The translations under genes and the position numbers were made by a program. Positions 22,421-33,900 of a stretch of DNA of 64,000 bases are shown here, piece after piece. Origin of the DNA: Sarcophilus harrisii. Its lineage: Eukaryota; Chordata; Mammalia; Dasyuromorphia; Dasyuridae. Positions within the stretch are counted from its first letter, which is position 1. The number at the start of each line of letters is the position of its first letter. Below the pieces are notes generated by a model. It made no database searches. It saw nothing but the letters and a program-made list of their open reading frames with translations, and had not been told where the DNA came from. The stretch covers positions 217,366,301-217,430,300 of the forward strand of contig NC_045428.1 in the NCBI RefSeq assembly GCF_902635505.1. The letters run 5' to 3'.

Positions 22421-22859
22421 AGTTCTATATCTTGGGTTGATATTAGGTGTTATGATGACAAAGCATTTATAGAATTTGTATCTTGTTTTGGATAAGTTGC
22501 AAAAGTTGCAAAAAACAAGTCTTTCTTAGGGAAGTCATACACCTGGGATTGGAGTATGAGAGTTATGTGTAGAAAGTTATTGTAACACTATCCTTTCAAA
22601 TACTATTCTTTTTAGACACTAGGTGTCACTAAGTACTCTCTAAAGCAGTAATAACCCTTTCTTTTGCAATTGCTTCTGTTAACTTGCATCATTGAAGGAG
22701 CATCCTTGACCACTGAAGACAACAACAATAACATCATCAAGATACTGTCTCTTACATAGATATGATGTGTTTTGGATTTAGTGAGCTAGCATTCTTTGGT
22801 GAATCCTAGCAGGTTTGGAGCTATTTAGGCAATAGAACATATGGTAAATTATAGGTCTA

Positions 22860-23015
22860 ATCCTCAGAAAGGGCCCTAACGGCAACTTAGTCAAATTCCC
22901 TCATTCTCTCAGTTGAGGAAACACATCTTGGGTCACAAACTCAAAATCACACCAATGGTAGTCAACAGAAGTAGTTTTTGAATTCATTCCTTGGACTACT
23001 GAGTTAAGGATCTTT
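22860..23015 (-). repeat. MIR-like or CR1-like short repeat
   Basis: 'agtcaaattccctcattctc', 'agttgaggaaacac' and 'acaccaatggtagtcaacag' match the reversed MIR-type core. Weak. Confidence 0.5.
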
Positions 23016-23084
23016 TTACTGTGTCTTCTGAAAATTTTGGGGTGTTAGCATAGTTTGAAATTAGAAAAATCTTTTTTTAAAAAT

Positions 23085-23295
23085 ACTTTGTCCTTAAATT
23101 CAGGTAATATCTTCCCTTTCAAATTAACTCCATCTACTTTCCTCATTCTGTCTCTGTCTGTTTCTCTTTCTCCCATCTCCCCCTTTCCTTTACCCCTTCT
23201 TTTATATGCTCCCTTTCCGCCTTCTTTCCCCTGTCTTTCTTTCCCTCACTCTTCCTTTCTAAATATATTTAAATATAATATGTATCTTACATCCT
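23085..23295 (+). repeat. CT-rich direct repeat, copy 2
   Basis: Partner of 22110-22305, about 1 kb downstream in the same orientation, but without the L2 tail. Confidence 0.7.
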
Positions 23296-23299
23296 TTTA

Positions 23300-23380
23300 A
23301 TTTCTTGTCTGTGAAATGAGAGGTAGAATAGATGATTTTTAGGGCATCTTTTCAGCTCTAAAGTTTAGGATCCTATAATC
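23300..23380 (+). repeat. MIR-like SINE 3' end
   Basis: 'cttgtctgtgaaatgagag', 'agaatagatgatttttagg' and 'agctctaaagtttaggatcc' match the 3' end of a SINE family whose copies end 'cagctctaaatctatgatcc'. Confidence 0.6.
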
Positions 23381-24780
23381 ATACAAAAGTCACTTCACTT
23401 CAATTGTCACATAAAATGATGGTAAAGATAGCTGATTTAAGGAAAAGATGAATGTATTGTTATAAAGAGTCTTGTAAGAGAAATGTGTAAGAAAAAGAAA
23501 GTGTAAGGATGAGTTATTAAGTATTTTACCCATCCTAAAATAGCTACCAATATTAATAGGTTGCTATGTATTAATATCTTACTTGAGAACCTTCTCAATT
23601 TAATCAATCATAAATTTTTGACCAATTGTGGAAAAAGTCCTTATTTATATTGATGTCCTTGATCAATTGGATGAACTGGAATGTTGTTGCATGGATTTGA
23701 TGAGGAAACTTGGTCATTTATAGCTCTGTGGGTTCTGTGTAAGCTAATATACCACTTAAGAATCAAGAGGAGCATTTGAGTATCTAGCAGTGTAGGGAGA
23801 AAGACTTTTATCCAAGCCCTTGAGAAGGAATCACTTGTAAGGGGCAGAGGAGATCATGTTCTTGGCTTTAGTTACCCATTTTCTTTTGGCCAGAGGAAAA
23901 TTTTTGGGATTGAATATAAGAGAATTTGCACTTTTTATTGGCCTCATGTCAAGGTCTCCAGGGTAACAGAGAATAAGGTGGTGCCTATTTTGGAAGCTAA
24001 GGACAAACTAAATGCAGGGAGGAAAGATAGCTTTAAGATACTAATTAGAACTTAAGAGAAAGCATTAGCATGCTGAAAGGGAATCTCAGTGCATATCCCC
24101 AAATGGCAGAAAAGCACTGGAAGCCACCAGGTGTTGAGAGTTGTCCCTTTGTTACTTGTAATTTTTAAGTTTGAGACTATTTTTCCTTGGACTGATAGGT
24201 GAGTATATCACAGATTTTTGGTGAGGAATCTTATATACCAATAGTCCTTACCCATACCAACAGTCCTTACAACATGGTAAATACTTCTTTCTAAAATCTA
24301 ACTAAATCTGGCTGGTATCAGTACCTATCGACAATGAGACAAACCCTCCACCAGTAAAAAGATTACATCTCATAGAAGGTTCAGATGATGATTAGCATTT
24401 TTTCTTAGCAATAAAGTCTTTTTAAATTTAAGTATGAATATAGATTTTTAAAAAAACATAACAATATTGCACATAGTAAACTACAATATAGTGTAAATAA
24501 CTTTTATATGCAATGGGAAAATTTAAAAAAATGTATTATTGCAATATTTGCTTTATTGTGGTGGTCTGGACCCAGATTCACAAGATTTCCCAGGTATTCC
24601 TGTACATGCTAAAGTATTTGGGATCAGTTTGCAATGTTGGAGAAACTGAGCAAGATAGAGATTAGAGAACAATTTAATAATTTATGTATATATATATAAA
24701 TTCTATAAAAATATGTGATAGAAAAATTCCATAAATTAAAAATAAAATAAAATAAAGAACTAGTTGAGAGAAGTTAAGAC
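23381..24780. other. No recognisable gene or repeat
   Basis: About 1.4 kb with nothing I can assign, including no frame over 60 codons. Confidence 0.5.
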
Positions 24781-24782
24781 AC

Positions 24783-24905
24783 TTTCCAAGAGAGCATCTA
24801 CTATACACAGAACAGTATTCTCAGCATTTAGAATAATAGGAACTTGAGATAAGATACAATCCCTGTCTTTAAGGAGCTAATAGTTTCAATCTAGTTGAAG
24901 CAAAT
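24783..24905 (-). repeat. L2 3' end fragment
   Basis: 'gagcatctactatacacagaac', 'tacaatccctgtctttaagg' and 'agctaatagtttcaatctag' are the reversed L2 3' end. Diverged. Confidence 0.7.
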
Positions 24906-25189
24906 AGTCTAGAAAAAGAAAGGAATAGCTTTGAAACTTTAGGCCCAAGGACATCCTTAGGGAAAATAGGATAGTAAACAAACTCTGCCCCCCCACCCCA
25001 TGAACCTCTTTTTTCCTATATTCCCTCACCTCTTCCCCCATCAGTTGTCATTTTTTTTTTTTTTTTTGCTATTCATTGACATTAATTTGCCCAAGATCAC
25101 AGATAAATGCACATAGGCATATATCAATAAAGTATAGCCAAATCACTTCAATGAAAAAGCTCCAATTATTCTAAGTCTAGGATTCTTTT

Positions 25190-25226
25190 TCTTCCTTCCT
25201 TCCTTCCTTCCTTCCTTCCTTCCTTC

Positions 25227-25292
<66 letters not shown>

Positions 25293-25331
25293 AAGGTAGT
25301 TGGGGTTAAGCCCATTGCACTATTTAGCTGC
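25190..25331 (-). repeat. (CTTC)n/(CTTT)n microsatellite on the tail of a SINE remnant
   Basis: 25190-25229 is mainly CTTC units and 25230-25291 CTTT units. The next bases, 'aaggtagttggggttaagcc' and 'cattgcactatttagctgc', are the two ends of a minus-strand marsupial SINE with its middle missing. The microsatellite sits where the SINE A-tail belongs. Confidence 0.8.
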
Positions 25332-25624
25332 ATTTACCTTGATCTAAGATTAAAATGATAAAATTATCTATAGGGTAGTTAGCCAATTACAGGAATTTTT
25401 ACTAAATGAATACATATCCTCAAGCAAACAAATAATAAACTGAACTCCACATTAACTCTATTCTATTGGCTACACCTCAGGCTTTCAAGCAACCATATTC
25501 ACACATATTCAGCAACTTGGTGGTTTGTCACCTTTGAATATAAACACCAATCCATGTCATGCTATGACTGTGCAATTTAGATTTACTTTTACAGTTTCAC
25601 TCAAGACAAAACTTTCCAAATTCA

Positions 25625-25745
25625 ATCCAAATCCCAAAGCATATATTAAGTGCCTATTATCTGCAAGACATGGTGCTAGACACTGGGGAGATAAGGACAA
25701 AAATGACAAACATTTCCCTTCCTCAGGGAGTTTATGTGGACATAT
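25625..25745 (-). repeat. L2 3' end fragment
   Basis: 'atattaagtgcctattatc', 'gacatggtgctagacactgg' and 'cttcctcagggagtttatg' are the reversed L2 3' end, fairly well kept. Confidence 0.85.
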
Positions 25746-25869
25746 TTAATGACGACAGACCCAATGGACTGGTCTATGAAGTTCATTGTAAAAGATGGGC
25801 TCACTGACAGGTGACATACTGTGAAATGGATGCCATGACTTGTTGACACACAGATATCATCAATTTGAG

Positions 25870-26045
25870 ATGGAAGGGATCTTAGAGATTATCTTTTCTA
25901 GATGCTTCCTTTTTAAGAAAATCAAGACCCAGGGAAGGAAAATACTTGTGTAAGGTCATAAAAAGTAGGAAGTCACAAAGACTAGGAATTCAAATGAAGG
26001 TCTTTCTATTTTGAATTTAGCATTCTTGTAATTGCATTTCATGAT
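25870..26045 (-). repeat. MIR-like or CR1-like short repeat
   Basis: 'gatggaagggatcttagaga', 'agaaaatcaagacccaggg', 'tgtaaggtcataaaaag' and 'aggaattcaaatgaaggtc'. The 'agacccaggg...aaggtca' order marks a reversed MIR-type core. Confidence 0.6.
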
Positions 26046-26182
26046 GCATTTAAACATAACTAGATTTTTATACTGTCACAATCCAAATGTTGAATACACA
26101 TGCCTCAAAGACTTATTTGGGTCACTGGGAACTAAAATGTAATGTAACCCCAAATGATAGATGGGAGTAAAAAGAAAAAAAA

Positions 26183-26185
<3 letters not shown>

Positions 26186-26218
<33 letters not shown>
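26186..26218. repeat. Poly-T tract
   Basis: 33 T in a row. No adjacent SINE or L1 body is recognisable, so its origin is unclear. Confidence 0.95.
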
Positions 26219-26221
<3 letters not shown>

Positions 26222-26406
26222 GATATAGAGTTTTTTTTTAATTTTGGTGATATGTAAATCTCCCCTCTCAATTAGTCCATTGTGAACCCTCTAAATATAG
26301 CTGAATCAGTAACCTGAATTAAATTACTTATAGAGTCTGTTTAATGAAATTTGTTTCTTTTTTTTTTTTCACTGTTTGCTTTAAAAAAAATAATTCTTAT
26401 GGTATG

Positions 26407-26650
26407 AGTAGCTTTGTGGTACAATGGATAGAGTGCCTGTCCTGGAGTCAAGAAGAATCATCTTCCTGAGTTCAAATCTGGTCCTAAATATTTACTATCT
26501 ATGTGATTCTGGATAAGTCACTTAATCCTGCTTACCCCAGTTTCCTCATACATAAAATGAGTTGGGAAGGAAATGGCAGGCCACTCCAGTGCTAAGAAAA
26601 TTTCAAATGGGGTCACACAGTCAAACCAGAGTGAAAATGATTGAACAAAA
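26407..26650 (+). repeat. Marsupial SINE, MAR1-like long type
   Basis: tRNA-like head 'agctttgtggtacaatggata', then 'gagttcaaatctggtcc', 'ataagtcacttaatcctgc', 'gtttcctcatacataaaatga' and a 3' part 'gaaggaaatggcaggccact', 'caaatggggtcacacagtc'. Full length by eye. Confidence 0.88.
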
Positions 26651-26751
26651 GTTGATTGGTAGCTTTGTGGAGTGTGATTCTTGAGCTAATTTAAAGAAGG
26701 TTTAGGAGCTTCTGGAATGCATGGGGGAAATTAACTTATATGACATGATTT

Positions 26752-26766
26752 CCCCCCCCCCCCCCC
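26752..26766. repeat. Poly-C tract
   Basis: 15 C in a row, followed by further C-rich DNA containing two of the few CpGs of the region. Confidence 0.95.
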
Positions 26767-26977
26767 TCTCCCCCGCGCCTTCAGACCTTGTCCTTTTTTT
26801 TACAATTCTTTCTGTATGACTTAGCCCTACACTCTTAAGCTTTCCTTCCCTTGTTCCTTGTTCCAGTAAAGAGAGGGGAGGAAAAGGGAGGGATTGAAGG
26901 GAGGAGGGAAAGGAAGAGAGAGAGAAATGTAATGACCATCTTTTAAGTCTTATTACTCTGATGACAAAATGTAGATT

Positions 26978-27018
26978 CTCTCTCTCTCTCTACCTCTCTC
27001 TCTCTCTCTCTCTCTTTC
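26978..27018. repeat. (TC)n microsatellite
   Basis: TC units with one short interruption. Confidence 0.95.
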
Positions 27019-28320
27019 TTAAATATAGGAATTTATTTGCTTTTTTTCATTATTGAATGTTTTCTGGGACAGGAAGTTTTTATCTGATCACATGGAGTTG
27101 ATTCCCCTTGAATATTCTCATTAGAGAATGCTCTTGTGGAATAGCACCTCACTTTCGGAGTTAACATATCTGAAATCCCAAATATTAATATTGAGAACTT
27201 GCTAGAAGTTAAATATCCCACTTTACAAAATAAACCTGTTTTCATACATTTCATCTGGTTGATAACTAATTTTATAAAATTCAGATTTTTTAGAAGGTAG
27301 AATCTATACATATAATGTAGAGAATTAAAGCAATAATGTAGGTAATCAAGCAACATGAGCACAATCACAGTTATTTTTGTTTAAAGGTAGTCCAGGTAAT
27401 ATTATTTTGGCATGAATTATTGGGATGATTGCTGTAATTTTCCACTTCTCTTTAAATGGGTAGCTACAACCTTGAAATACAATCAAAATACTTTCCTCCT
27501 GATTTGTTAGCCCCCCAAAGGGAAGTCTAAGATTTGCCTAAATTTGCAAAGAGTAGTCATTTTTTGAGACATTAGCTATGAAATGTTCCAAGTCAAGATA
27601 TTGCAGGAATGATTTTGTCCTCTTTTTGCAACTGATAGTAAATTAGATACTACTAGTGGTACATTTGGCCTGCTATTATTGAGTAATTTACAGTTAATGA
27701 TGGTCCAGTGACTTTCATGGTCCCTGAATTCCCTCTGCCTCAATCTCTTCAATTTTTAGAGCACTACAGCTCACAAGATATGGGCATCATTGACTACCTG
27801 GTTCACTTTAAAGGTTTCTAAATGAGGAAAAGAAAAGTTCAAAAGAGCACTTGGGGATTTCAAAAAGCCATTTCTTAGCCAACAGATTAAGCTCGACATG
27901 TGGTTCTGAAGGTTATGAAGCTAAGTTTCTGTAAGCTAGCATTTATGATGATTCCCAGGAGAGAAATTTCCTTGGATATAATATCAATTTTCAAGGTAAA
28001 GAATTCAAATGTCAGAAGACTGACTCATAATGGTCACTTATTTTACAATTCCTGAATCTTGAGTTGTAATTTCAATAGCACATAAGAATTAGAAGGTATT
28101 TTAAAATGTGTTCCATGATCTTTTGGAAGAGTGGTTGAATAGCTTATCTTTTTCTACTTAAAATGTCAGTAAAGCAGACACTGAGATAGAAAGCCAAGAG
28201 GTCTTTGTTGCTTCTAATAACACTGTTAAGTGCTCTGAATAGCACTGACAAAAATACAGAGGATAGATTCCTAGAAATGAAATGCTGATTGTCGTCATGA
28301 GTGTATCAGTGAAGAAAAAT

Positions 28321-30865
28321 TTTTTTTTTGGGGGGGAACATCATATTTTAATATTTCAAGTTTATTGAAATAAAGGTATTAATTACATATACATATTCTT
28401 TATGCTTGTTTTTGTTCAACACTTCTTCCCTTTTCAAAGACATAGGTATCTTGCCCTTCCTCTCCTTTCTTCTTTCCCCTAATTTTCTCTGGGAAAAAAC
28501 AAACCAAACAAAATACAATAGCTACTTTGAATTTGATCTTTAATAGACATGTGATCTCATCTTCTTTAGTTTTCTCTTCTGTCTTCTCATCTTGGGTGAT
28601 TCTTGTTCATGTTTTTCATATAGGACCTGCCTAATATGCTAAAGGTCTTTTCCTTCATCTTAAAAAAAAATTCAATTGTTACAGTGGAACTTTTGAGTAG
28701 TCCATCTATTATCCCTCATACCTCTTTTCATATGATTGACCAACTTCTTTTCCAAGCACATATTTCCTCACTGTCATATCTTATAATACCACAACAAAAC
28801 CCAATTTTTCTTATAGCAGGGCTGATTAGAAGAATCCCTGACTTAGTTTTATGAGTCCACTGATCAATATGATGGGGTTTTTTGCAGGTTTTTTAAGGAG
28901 AAATTACCCCCAAAGAGCTAGAAGCTCACTTTATGCTCCTCCTGATTGGTCCTAAGTGACTGGACTGACTCAAAGATGATTGAGGAAAAAACTCCAATGG
29001 CAAATAAAGAACTCTTGCTAGAGGAATTTCACCCTTCTGTGGTTTTGTACAAGTGCTGTAAAGAAACTGCCTCAACCTTGGAACACTTTTGATTTCTCTT
29101 TGAGTCTAGTGAAAGCAGAAGGGCATTTCCCTTCACTTTCTCCCTCTTTCCTACAGAAGCAATAATGATTTATAGAAGAAACACATTCCAGTGGGAGATA
29201 TGCTTGTTTAAGTGAGCTAGAGAATGGAGTTTCCAGGACTTCCTAATTCTTGAATGCCATCTTTTTTCCTGTTTCTTCTTATGAGCACAAATCAGCAATT
29301 AATGATCCTAAGAAATGGACATTTCTAGTCTTTGTAGATAATCCTTGGTTTGAGAGCTCCTGAGTAAGAGAGACAAGTTAATGCTTAAGAAATTTTATAT
29401 AAACAAGAAGAAAAATATCATTGAATAATTGAAAGACCAAAAAGGCAGAAAATATGAATCTTGCTGAATACTTTATGGGAAGTACAGGATTAAGAGGATT
29501 AAAAAAATATCTTTTAAAGGTGTCTCACAAAAGGTCTTTGCATTCTAAAGTGGGTTACTTGAACATTTTATGCTTCTGCATATATTCATGAGCTCTTATG
29601 TATGTACACATGGCATTTTCTCTGGTAGAGAAATAGAAAGCTGCGCTATAATATGTAATCAAATTGTACATTGATTAACTTTTGTAGATAGAGGATCATT
29701 TACTTATATAATGGGAAATAATAGACATAAGCCATATCTAAGCTTTATTATAGGAATTTTCCTGAAGTTCTGTTCTGATTTTGGAACAGAATCAGAAAAA
29801 TAAACTAATTCTCTATAAAGGATGGGATCCCAGCATGGACCAGTGTCTTTGAGTTCAAAGTCTTTTGCAGGGAACAAAATTAAAATAAACTAAATGATTA
29901 AAAACAGAAAAAAATAGACAAAGGAAAAGAAAGGGGCAAAAAATAACCAATAAACCACAAACTGCCCTCACTTTATAGGGAAAGCCTAGTTTCATATAAG
30001 CAACCAAGACAAGTGGTGATTTCTAATAGGGATTTATTACCTGGAGTTGACTAAAAGTCAGTACCTTACCATTAGGTGAGAAACCAAGGTGTCTTCTTTG
30101 AGAATAATTGCATTTGCTCCCTATAGTACGTAGAATAATTTATAAATTTCTAACATGTATTTGTGCAAGAGGGCAGATCCAAATGAAGATCTGGATGAAA
30201 ATCTCTATAGTAGGTCTAAAAGGCCCCTAATTTTTGTTTGGTGCATGTCTGTCCAGCTCTACCCCACAAAAGAAAAAGAAGTATCTCAGATAAATTTAGA
30301 TAAGTCCCAAATATATGTGAATCTCTCAAAAAGGGATAAAAACATTCATTGAAAACCAGATTCCACATTCTAGGCAAACTCTCAAGTGATATTGAACACA
30401 TGTTTCCCCTTTACCTCAGACTTGTACTACCAAAGCAATTCATAGAAATTATTATTTAAGCAGGTTGCTGAAGCCCAGATTTCCTGCTCATCTATGGCAT
30501 AGTTTTTAATTCTTTGGCTATAAAAGCTTGCTGTGGGTTCTCTTCTCTTTTATCCTCTGAGAAGCATTCTGTTATGGAAATCTCTTTCTGAATATTTAGA
30601 ATCCGATGTTCTAACTCAGGAGATCTTGAATTCAGTATTATACATGAGACAAACTGCAGGCTATAATCATCAGTTCCTCAGGATTGCCAGTTGGTGACCT
30701 ATGTTCAGAAGAGAAAACAGAAAGACAGAAAAGGTGCCTAGGAATTTAAAGTTGCAGAATTTATCTTCCAGATCACCTGGAAAAGCACGTATGTCTCATT
30801 TACATGTGCATCTGTTGTAAATTACTATTACCGTTGAATATAAATCCCTTTCTCTCTTCAGCTTT
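28321..30865. other. No recognisable gene; repeats not assignable
   Basis: About 2.5 kb. A T run and G run at 28320-28337 may mark a LINE 3' end on the minus strand (the following text is T- and C-rich up to about 28900), but I recognise no diagnostic block. The rest is unassigned. Confidence 0.45.
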
Positions 30866-30869
30866 AACT

Positions 30870-31030
30870 TTTTTAAAAATTGATTTTATTTTCACTTCAG
30901 GGAACAAAACAAGCATTTCCTTGACACAGTACATGATTGCACATGAAACTACAAATCTACTATGTACAACTTGCTATTTCCTCCAAATATATAATTTTTA
31001 TGATATATATTTCTTTTTTATGCTCTTCTT
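30870..31030 (-). mobile_element. L1 3' terminus, older family
   Basis: 'acaaaacaagcatttccttg', 'gattgcacatgaaactac' and 'atgtacaacttgctatttcc' match the same L1 3' end as at 2510-2590. Confidence 0.75.
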
Positions 31031-31470
31031 TCCTTTTTTTTTTAATTAAAGCTTTTTATTTTTAAAACATACACATGAATAATTTTTCATTGCCCCTTAC
31101 AAAACCTTGTTTTCCAAATTTCTCCCTCCTTCCCCCAACTTCCTCCCCTAGAGGGCAAGTAATACAATATATGTTAAACATGTTAAAATAAATGTTAAAT
31201 CCAATATGTGTGTACATATTTATATAATAATCTAGCTGCACAAGAAAAATCAGATCAAAAAGAAAAAAAAGAGAAAGAAAATAAAGTGCAAGCAAACAAC
31301 AATAAAAAGAGTGAAAATGCTATGTTGTGATCCACACTCAGTTCCCACAGTCTTCTCTCTGGGTGTAGTTGACTCTCTTTATTATAAGATCATTGGAAAT
31401 GACCTCAATCATCTCATTGTTGGAGTCACGTCTATCAGAATTGATCATAATATATCCAGCAAGAATTTGT
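31031..31470 (-). mobile_element. L1 3' UTR, second family, joined to the preceding one
   Basis: Poly-T, then 'aaagctttttatttttaaaa', 'atacaatatatgttaaac', 'gctatgttgtgatccacac', 'ctctctgggtgtagttgac' and 'ctatcagaattgatcat'. Same family as 7145-7675. It appears to have inserted into the tail of the older L1. Confidence 0.82.
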
Positions 31471-31609
31471 AACCTTTTCATTTCTAATTTTCAATTAAAT
31501 TTGATGTAGCCCAGTCATTGAAGACCAAAATGGAGGATTTTTCTTTGTTCTCTTAGTGAGAAGAGAAAGCAACATGTCTAGCTCTGTAGATATTGCCTAC
31601 TTCAAACAA

Positions 31610-31840
31610 CGGTCTATATCAAAAGTATCAAATACATGGCCAGTACCCCACAATATTCCCCAGTCCGGACTGGGGACAACATCGAACTGTAATCAGAAAA
31701 CATTTAATGTGATAAAGATAAAATGGAACATAGATAATGTTAATGTGGTTTTCTAAATCAGTATACTACTAATGTAGTTCCTTACTACTTATGTAGTTCC
31801 TTATATAAGGTTTACTATCCCTCTTTCTAGTTGTGTATGA
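31610..31840. repeat. Unclassified marsupial-type repeat
   Basis: 'agtatcaaatacatggcc', 'tggaacatagataatgttaa' and 'gtggttttctaaatcagtat' resemble a common marsupial interspersed repeat known to me only by sequence. Its ends ('agtatcaaa' and 'tatgacactactgg') could be poor inverted repeats, so a small DNA transposon is possible. Confidence 0.45.
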
Positions 31841-31844
31841 CACT

Positions 31845-32785
31845 ACTGGTCTACATCCTAAAAAAACCCTCTCAAAAGTATAGTTTGAATTATAAAAATC
31901 GCATCTTTCCTGCAACATGCTACTTCTATTTCAGGGGAATGAATAATATATTCAAAAATTAATATTTTTGAGTGAATGATATTTTTGACAAACAGGATAT
32001 TATAGGTGTAAAACAAGTTAAATCAGCCATAATTAATATACTCTTGCAAATTAAGGAATTAATTATGAGATTCCAACTTTGAAAAATTTTGTTAACTCTT
32101 CAATGCATCATTTTTCAAATTTCCATTAGAGTAATATGCAATATCTTTGTTAAAATCACATAAGAAATAAGATGTCTCAATTTATACCTGAAATCTTCAA
32201 ATTCATACATCCAGGGAATCCAAAGGAAATCTGGGTTCATTGTCATGAATTTATTTATGTCTCAAAATTGTTATTTAGATTTATTATGAAATCATTTGAT
32301 TCTTTTTTTTTTTTTTTAACAATATTGCATATAACTGATCTCTCTCAGTTAGCAAATTAATTAGGCCCCAACTTGAGTGGAAACACTAGTTAGATTTTCC
32401 TAAGTAAATGAGATATTGATTTCCCATGACTTCCTCTGGAGTATTTTCACTGCAATACTGAGGTTAAGCAGTCTTTTCCTAATGACTGTCTTATATAAGA
32501 GAACTTCAGGAGGTCAGGTCAGGGTAGATAAAGATTCTTAATTACTGAAGAAGAAAGAACACAAATGATATTGGGAAAGGAAAATAGATTATCTTTTTTG
32601 TGCATGTGTGTATTTTCTCTCTCTTTTTATATTTATATTGCTATGCATAGTTGTCTCATTTTTCAAAATTGTAAAGTTTAATGCTCTATGCTGAAATTAC
32701 ACTTAGGATATAACTATGTCAATATTGTGTGTGTATACATATGCATATATGTATATATACAAAATATAACATAATGATGACTATA
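31845..32785. other. No recognisable gene or repeat
   Basis: Unassigned AT-rich DNA with a 15-base T run near 32302. Confidence 0.5.
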
Positions 32786-32789
32786 TATG

Positions 32790-32910
32790 TAGTTATAATT
32801 TATTAAATATTTACTATATATAAGGAAATATACTAAGAAAATTTTGGGGATCCAAATAAAAGCAAATATAGCAGCCCCTATTCTCAATAAACTTACATTT
32901 GAATAGGGGA
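32790..32910 (-). repeat. L2 3' end fragment
   Basis: 'tttattaaatatttactatat', 'ttggggatccaaataaaagc' and 'cccctattctcaataaactt' are the reversed L2 3' end. Confidence 0.75.
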
Positions 32911-33555
32911 AACCAACCCATAACGGGTGTTGAAAAATTTGAAAGCAGAGATGGAGTGATAATGGAGATGGGAATATAGGAGAATAGTGGATGTTATATG
33001 AAAGTTTGGAAAATATAAAGCAAAAAACTCATCCATCAATGAGAGCTGAGAGAATTTGGAGTTTGGGATCAAGTCCAACTTTCTGATGGGATGGATATGG
33101 TTGAGAAGAATTATGATGCAGAGGCTGTTAGAAGTTATAGAAAAGGAAAGTCATGCAATCCTTTTCTATAAATGATTGTATATTTGGCTGATAGCTGGAA
33201 TCTGGCTTGGTTTTTTTTTTTTTTTTTTTTTTTTTGTTTTTACTGGATTCTGAGTTAATAAGACTTGAGTTCAAATCCTGATTTATATCCATATTACCTA
33301 TTTGACTCTAGAAGAGTGGCTCATCCTCTCTGGTCCCTTCCATTTTAAAATAATCCTAACCAGCAAAATTAAGTATAATTTTTCAGCCAAAAAAATGGAT
33401 ATTTAATGAAACAGAGGACTTTCAAGCATATCTGATGAAAAAACCAGAGCTGAATAGAAAATTGCTCATTCAAACATAAGACTCAAGAGAAGCATACAAA
33501 GATATACCTGAAAGAGAAGCCATAAAGGACTAGAGTTAAACTATTTATATTTATA
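32911..33555. other. No recognisable gene; poly-T at 33211-33234
   Basis: GA-rich DNA just after the L2 end could be more decayed L2. Then follows a T run and 'gttaataagacttgagttcaaatcc...ctctagaagagtggctcatcc', a weak plus-strand SINE-like stretch. Confidence 0.4.
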
Positions 33556-33855
33556 TTTCCCATATGGAAAGATGATGCAGGTAACTCCTAAGATCTTTTT
33601 ATTATTAGGGAAGTTAAAAGAAGTCTACATAGAAGCCATTGATGTGAGTCAGTTATGTTGGGATTATTTAAAAAAATGAATGAAGGGGTGAGCAAGAGAA
33701 TTTTATTGGGAGAATGGGTAAAAAGGGTAAAATGGGAGAAATTTTCTCATGTGAAAGATGTGCAAGGAAGAGTTTTTATAGAGGAAAAAGAAATGGAGGA
33801 ATATGGTGAGTAGTGTTTAAATCCCACTTTTATCAAAATTAGTTCAGAAGGAAGA

Positions 33856-33900
33856 ACACATACACACACACACATGCACACACACACACACATGCACACT
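33856..33900. repeat. (CA)n imperfect microsatellite
   Basis: CA units broken by two 'atg' steps, within the L1. Confidence 0.9.

Larger units (their letters stand above)
26660..28320. other. No recognisable gene or dispersed repeat
   Basis: Apart from a poly-C run (26752-26766), a TC-rich microsatellite (about 26978-27018) and mixed poly-purine DNA near 26870-26920, I cannot assign this 1.6 kb. A 111-codon minus frame (27368-27033) has no known motif. Confidence 0.5.

Noticed and set aside
26978-27368. 111-codon minus-strand frame as a possible gene
   Set aside because: No motif, no plausible promoter or splice context seen, and length within chance expectation for AT-rich DNA of this size.
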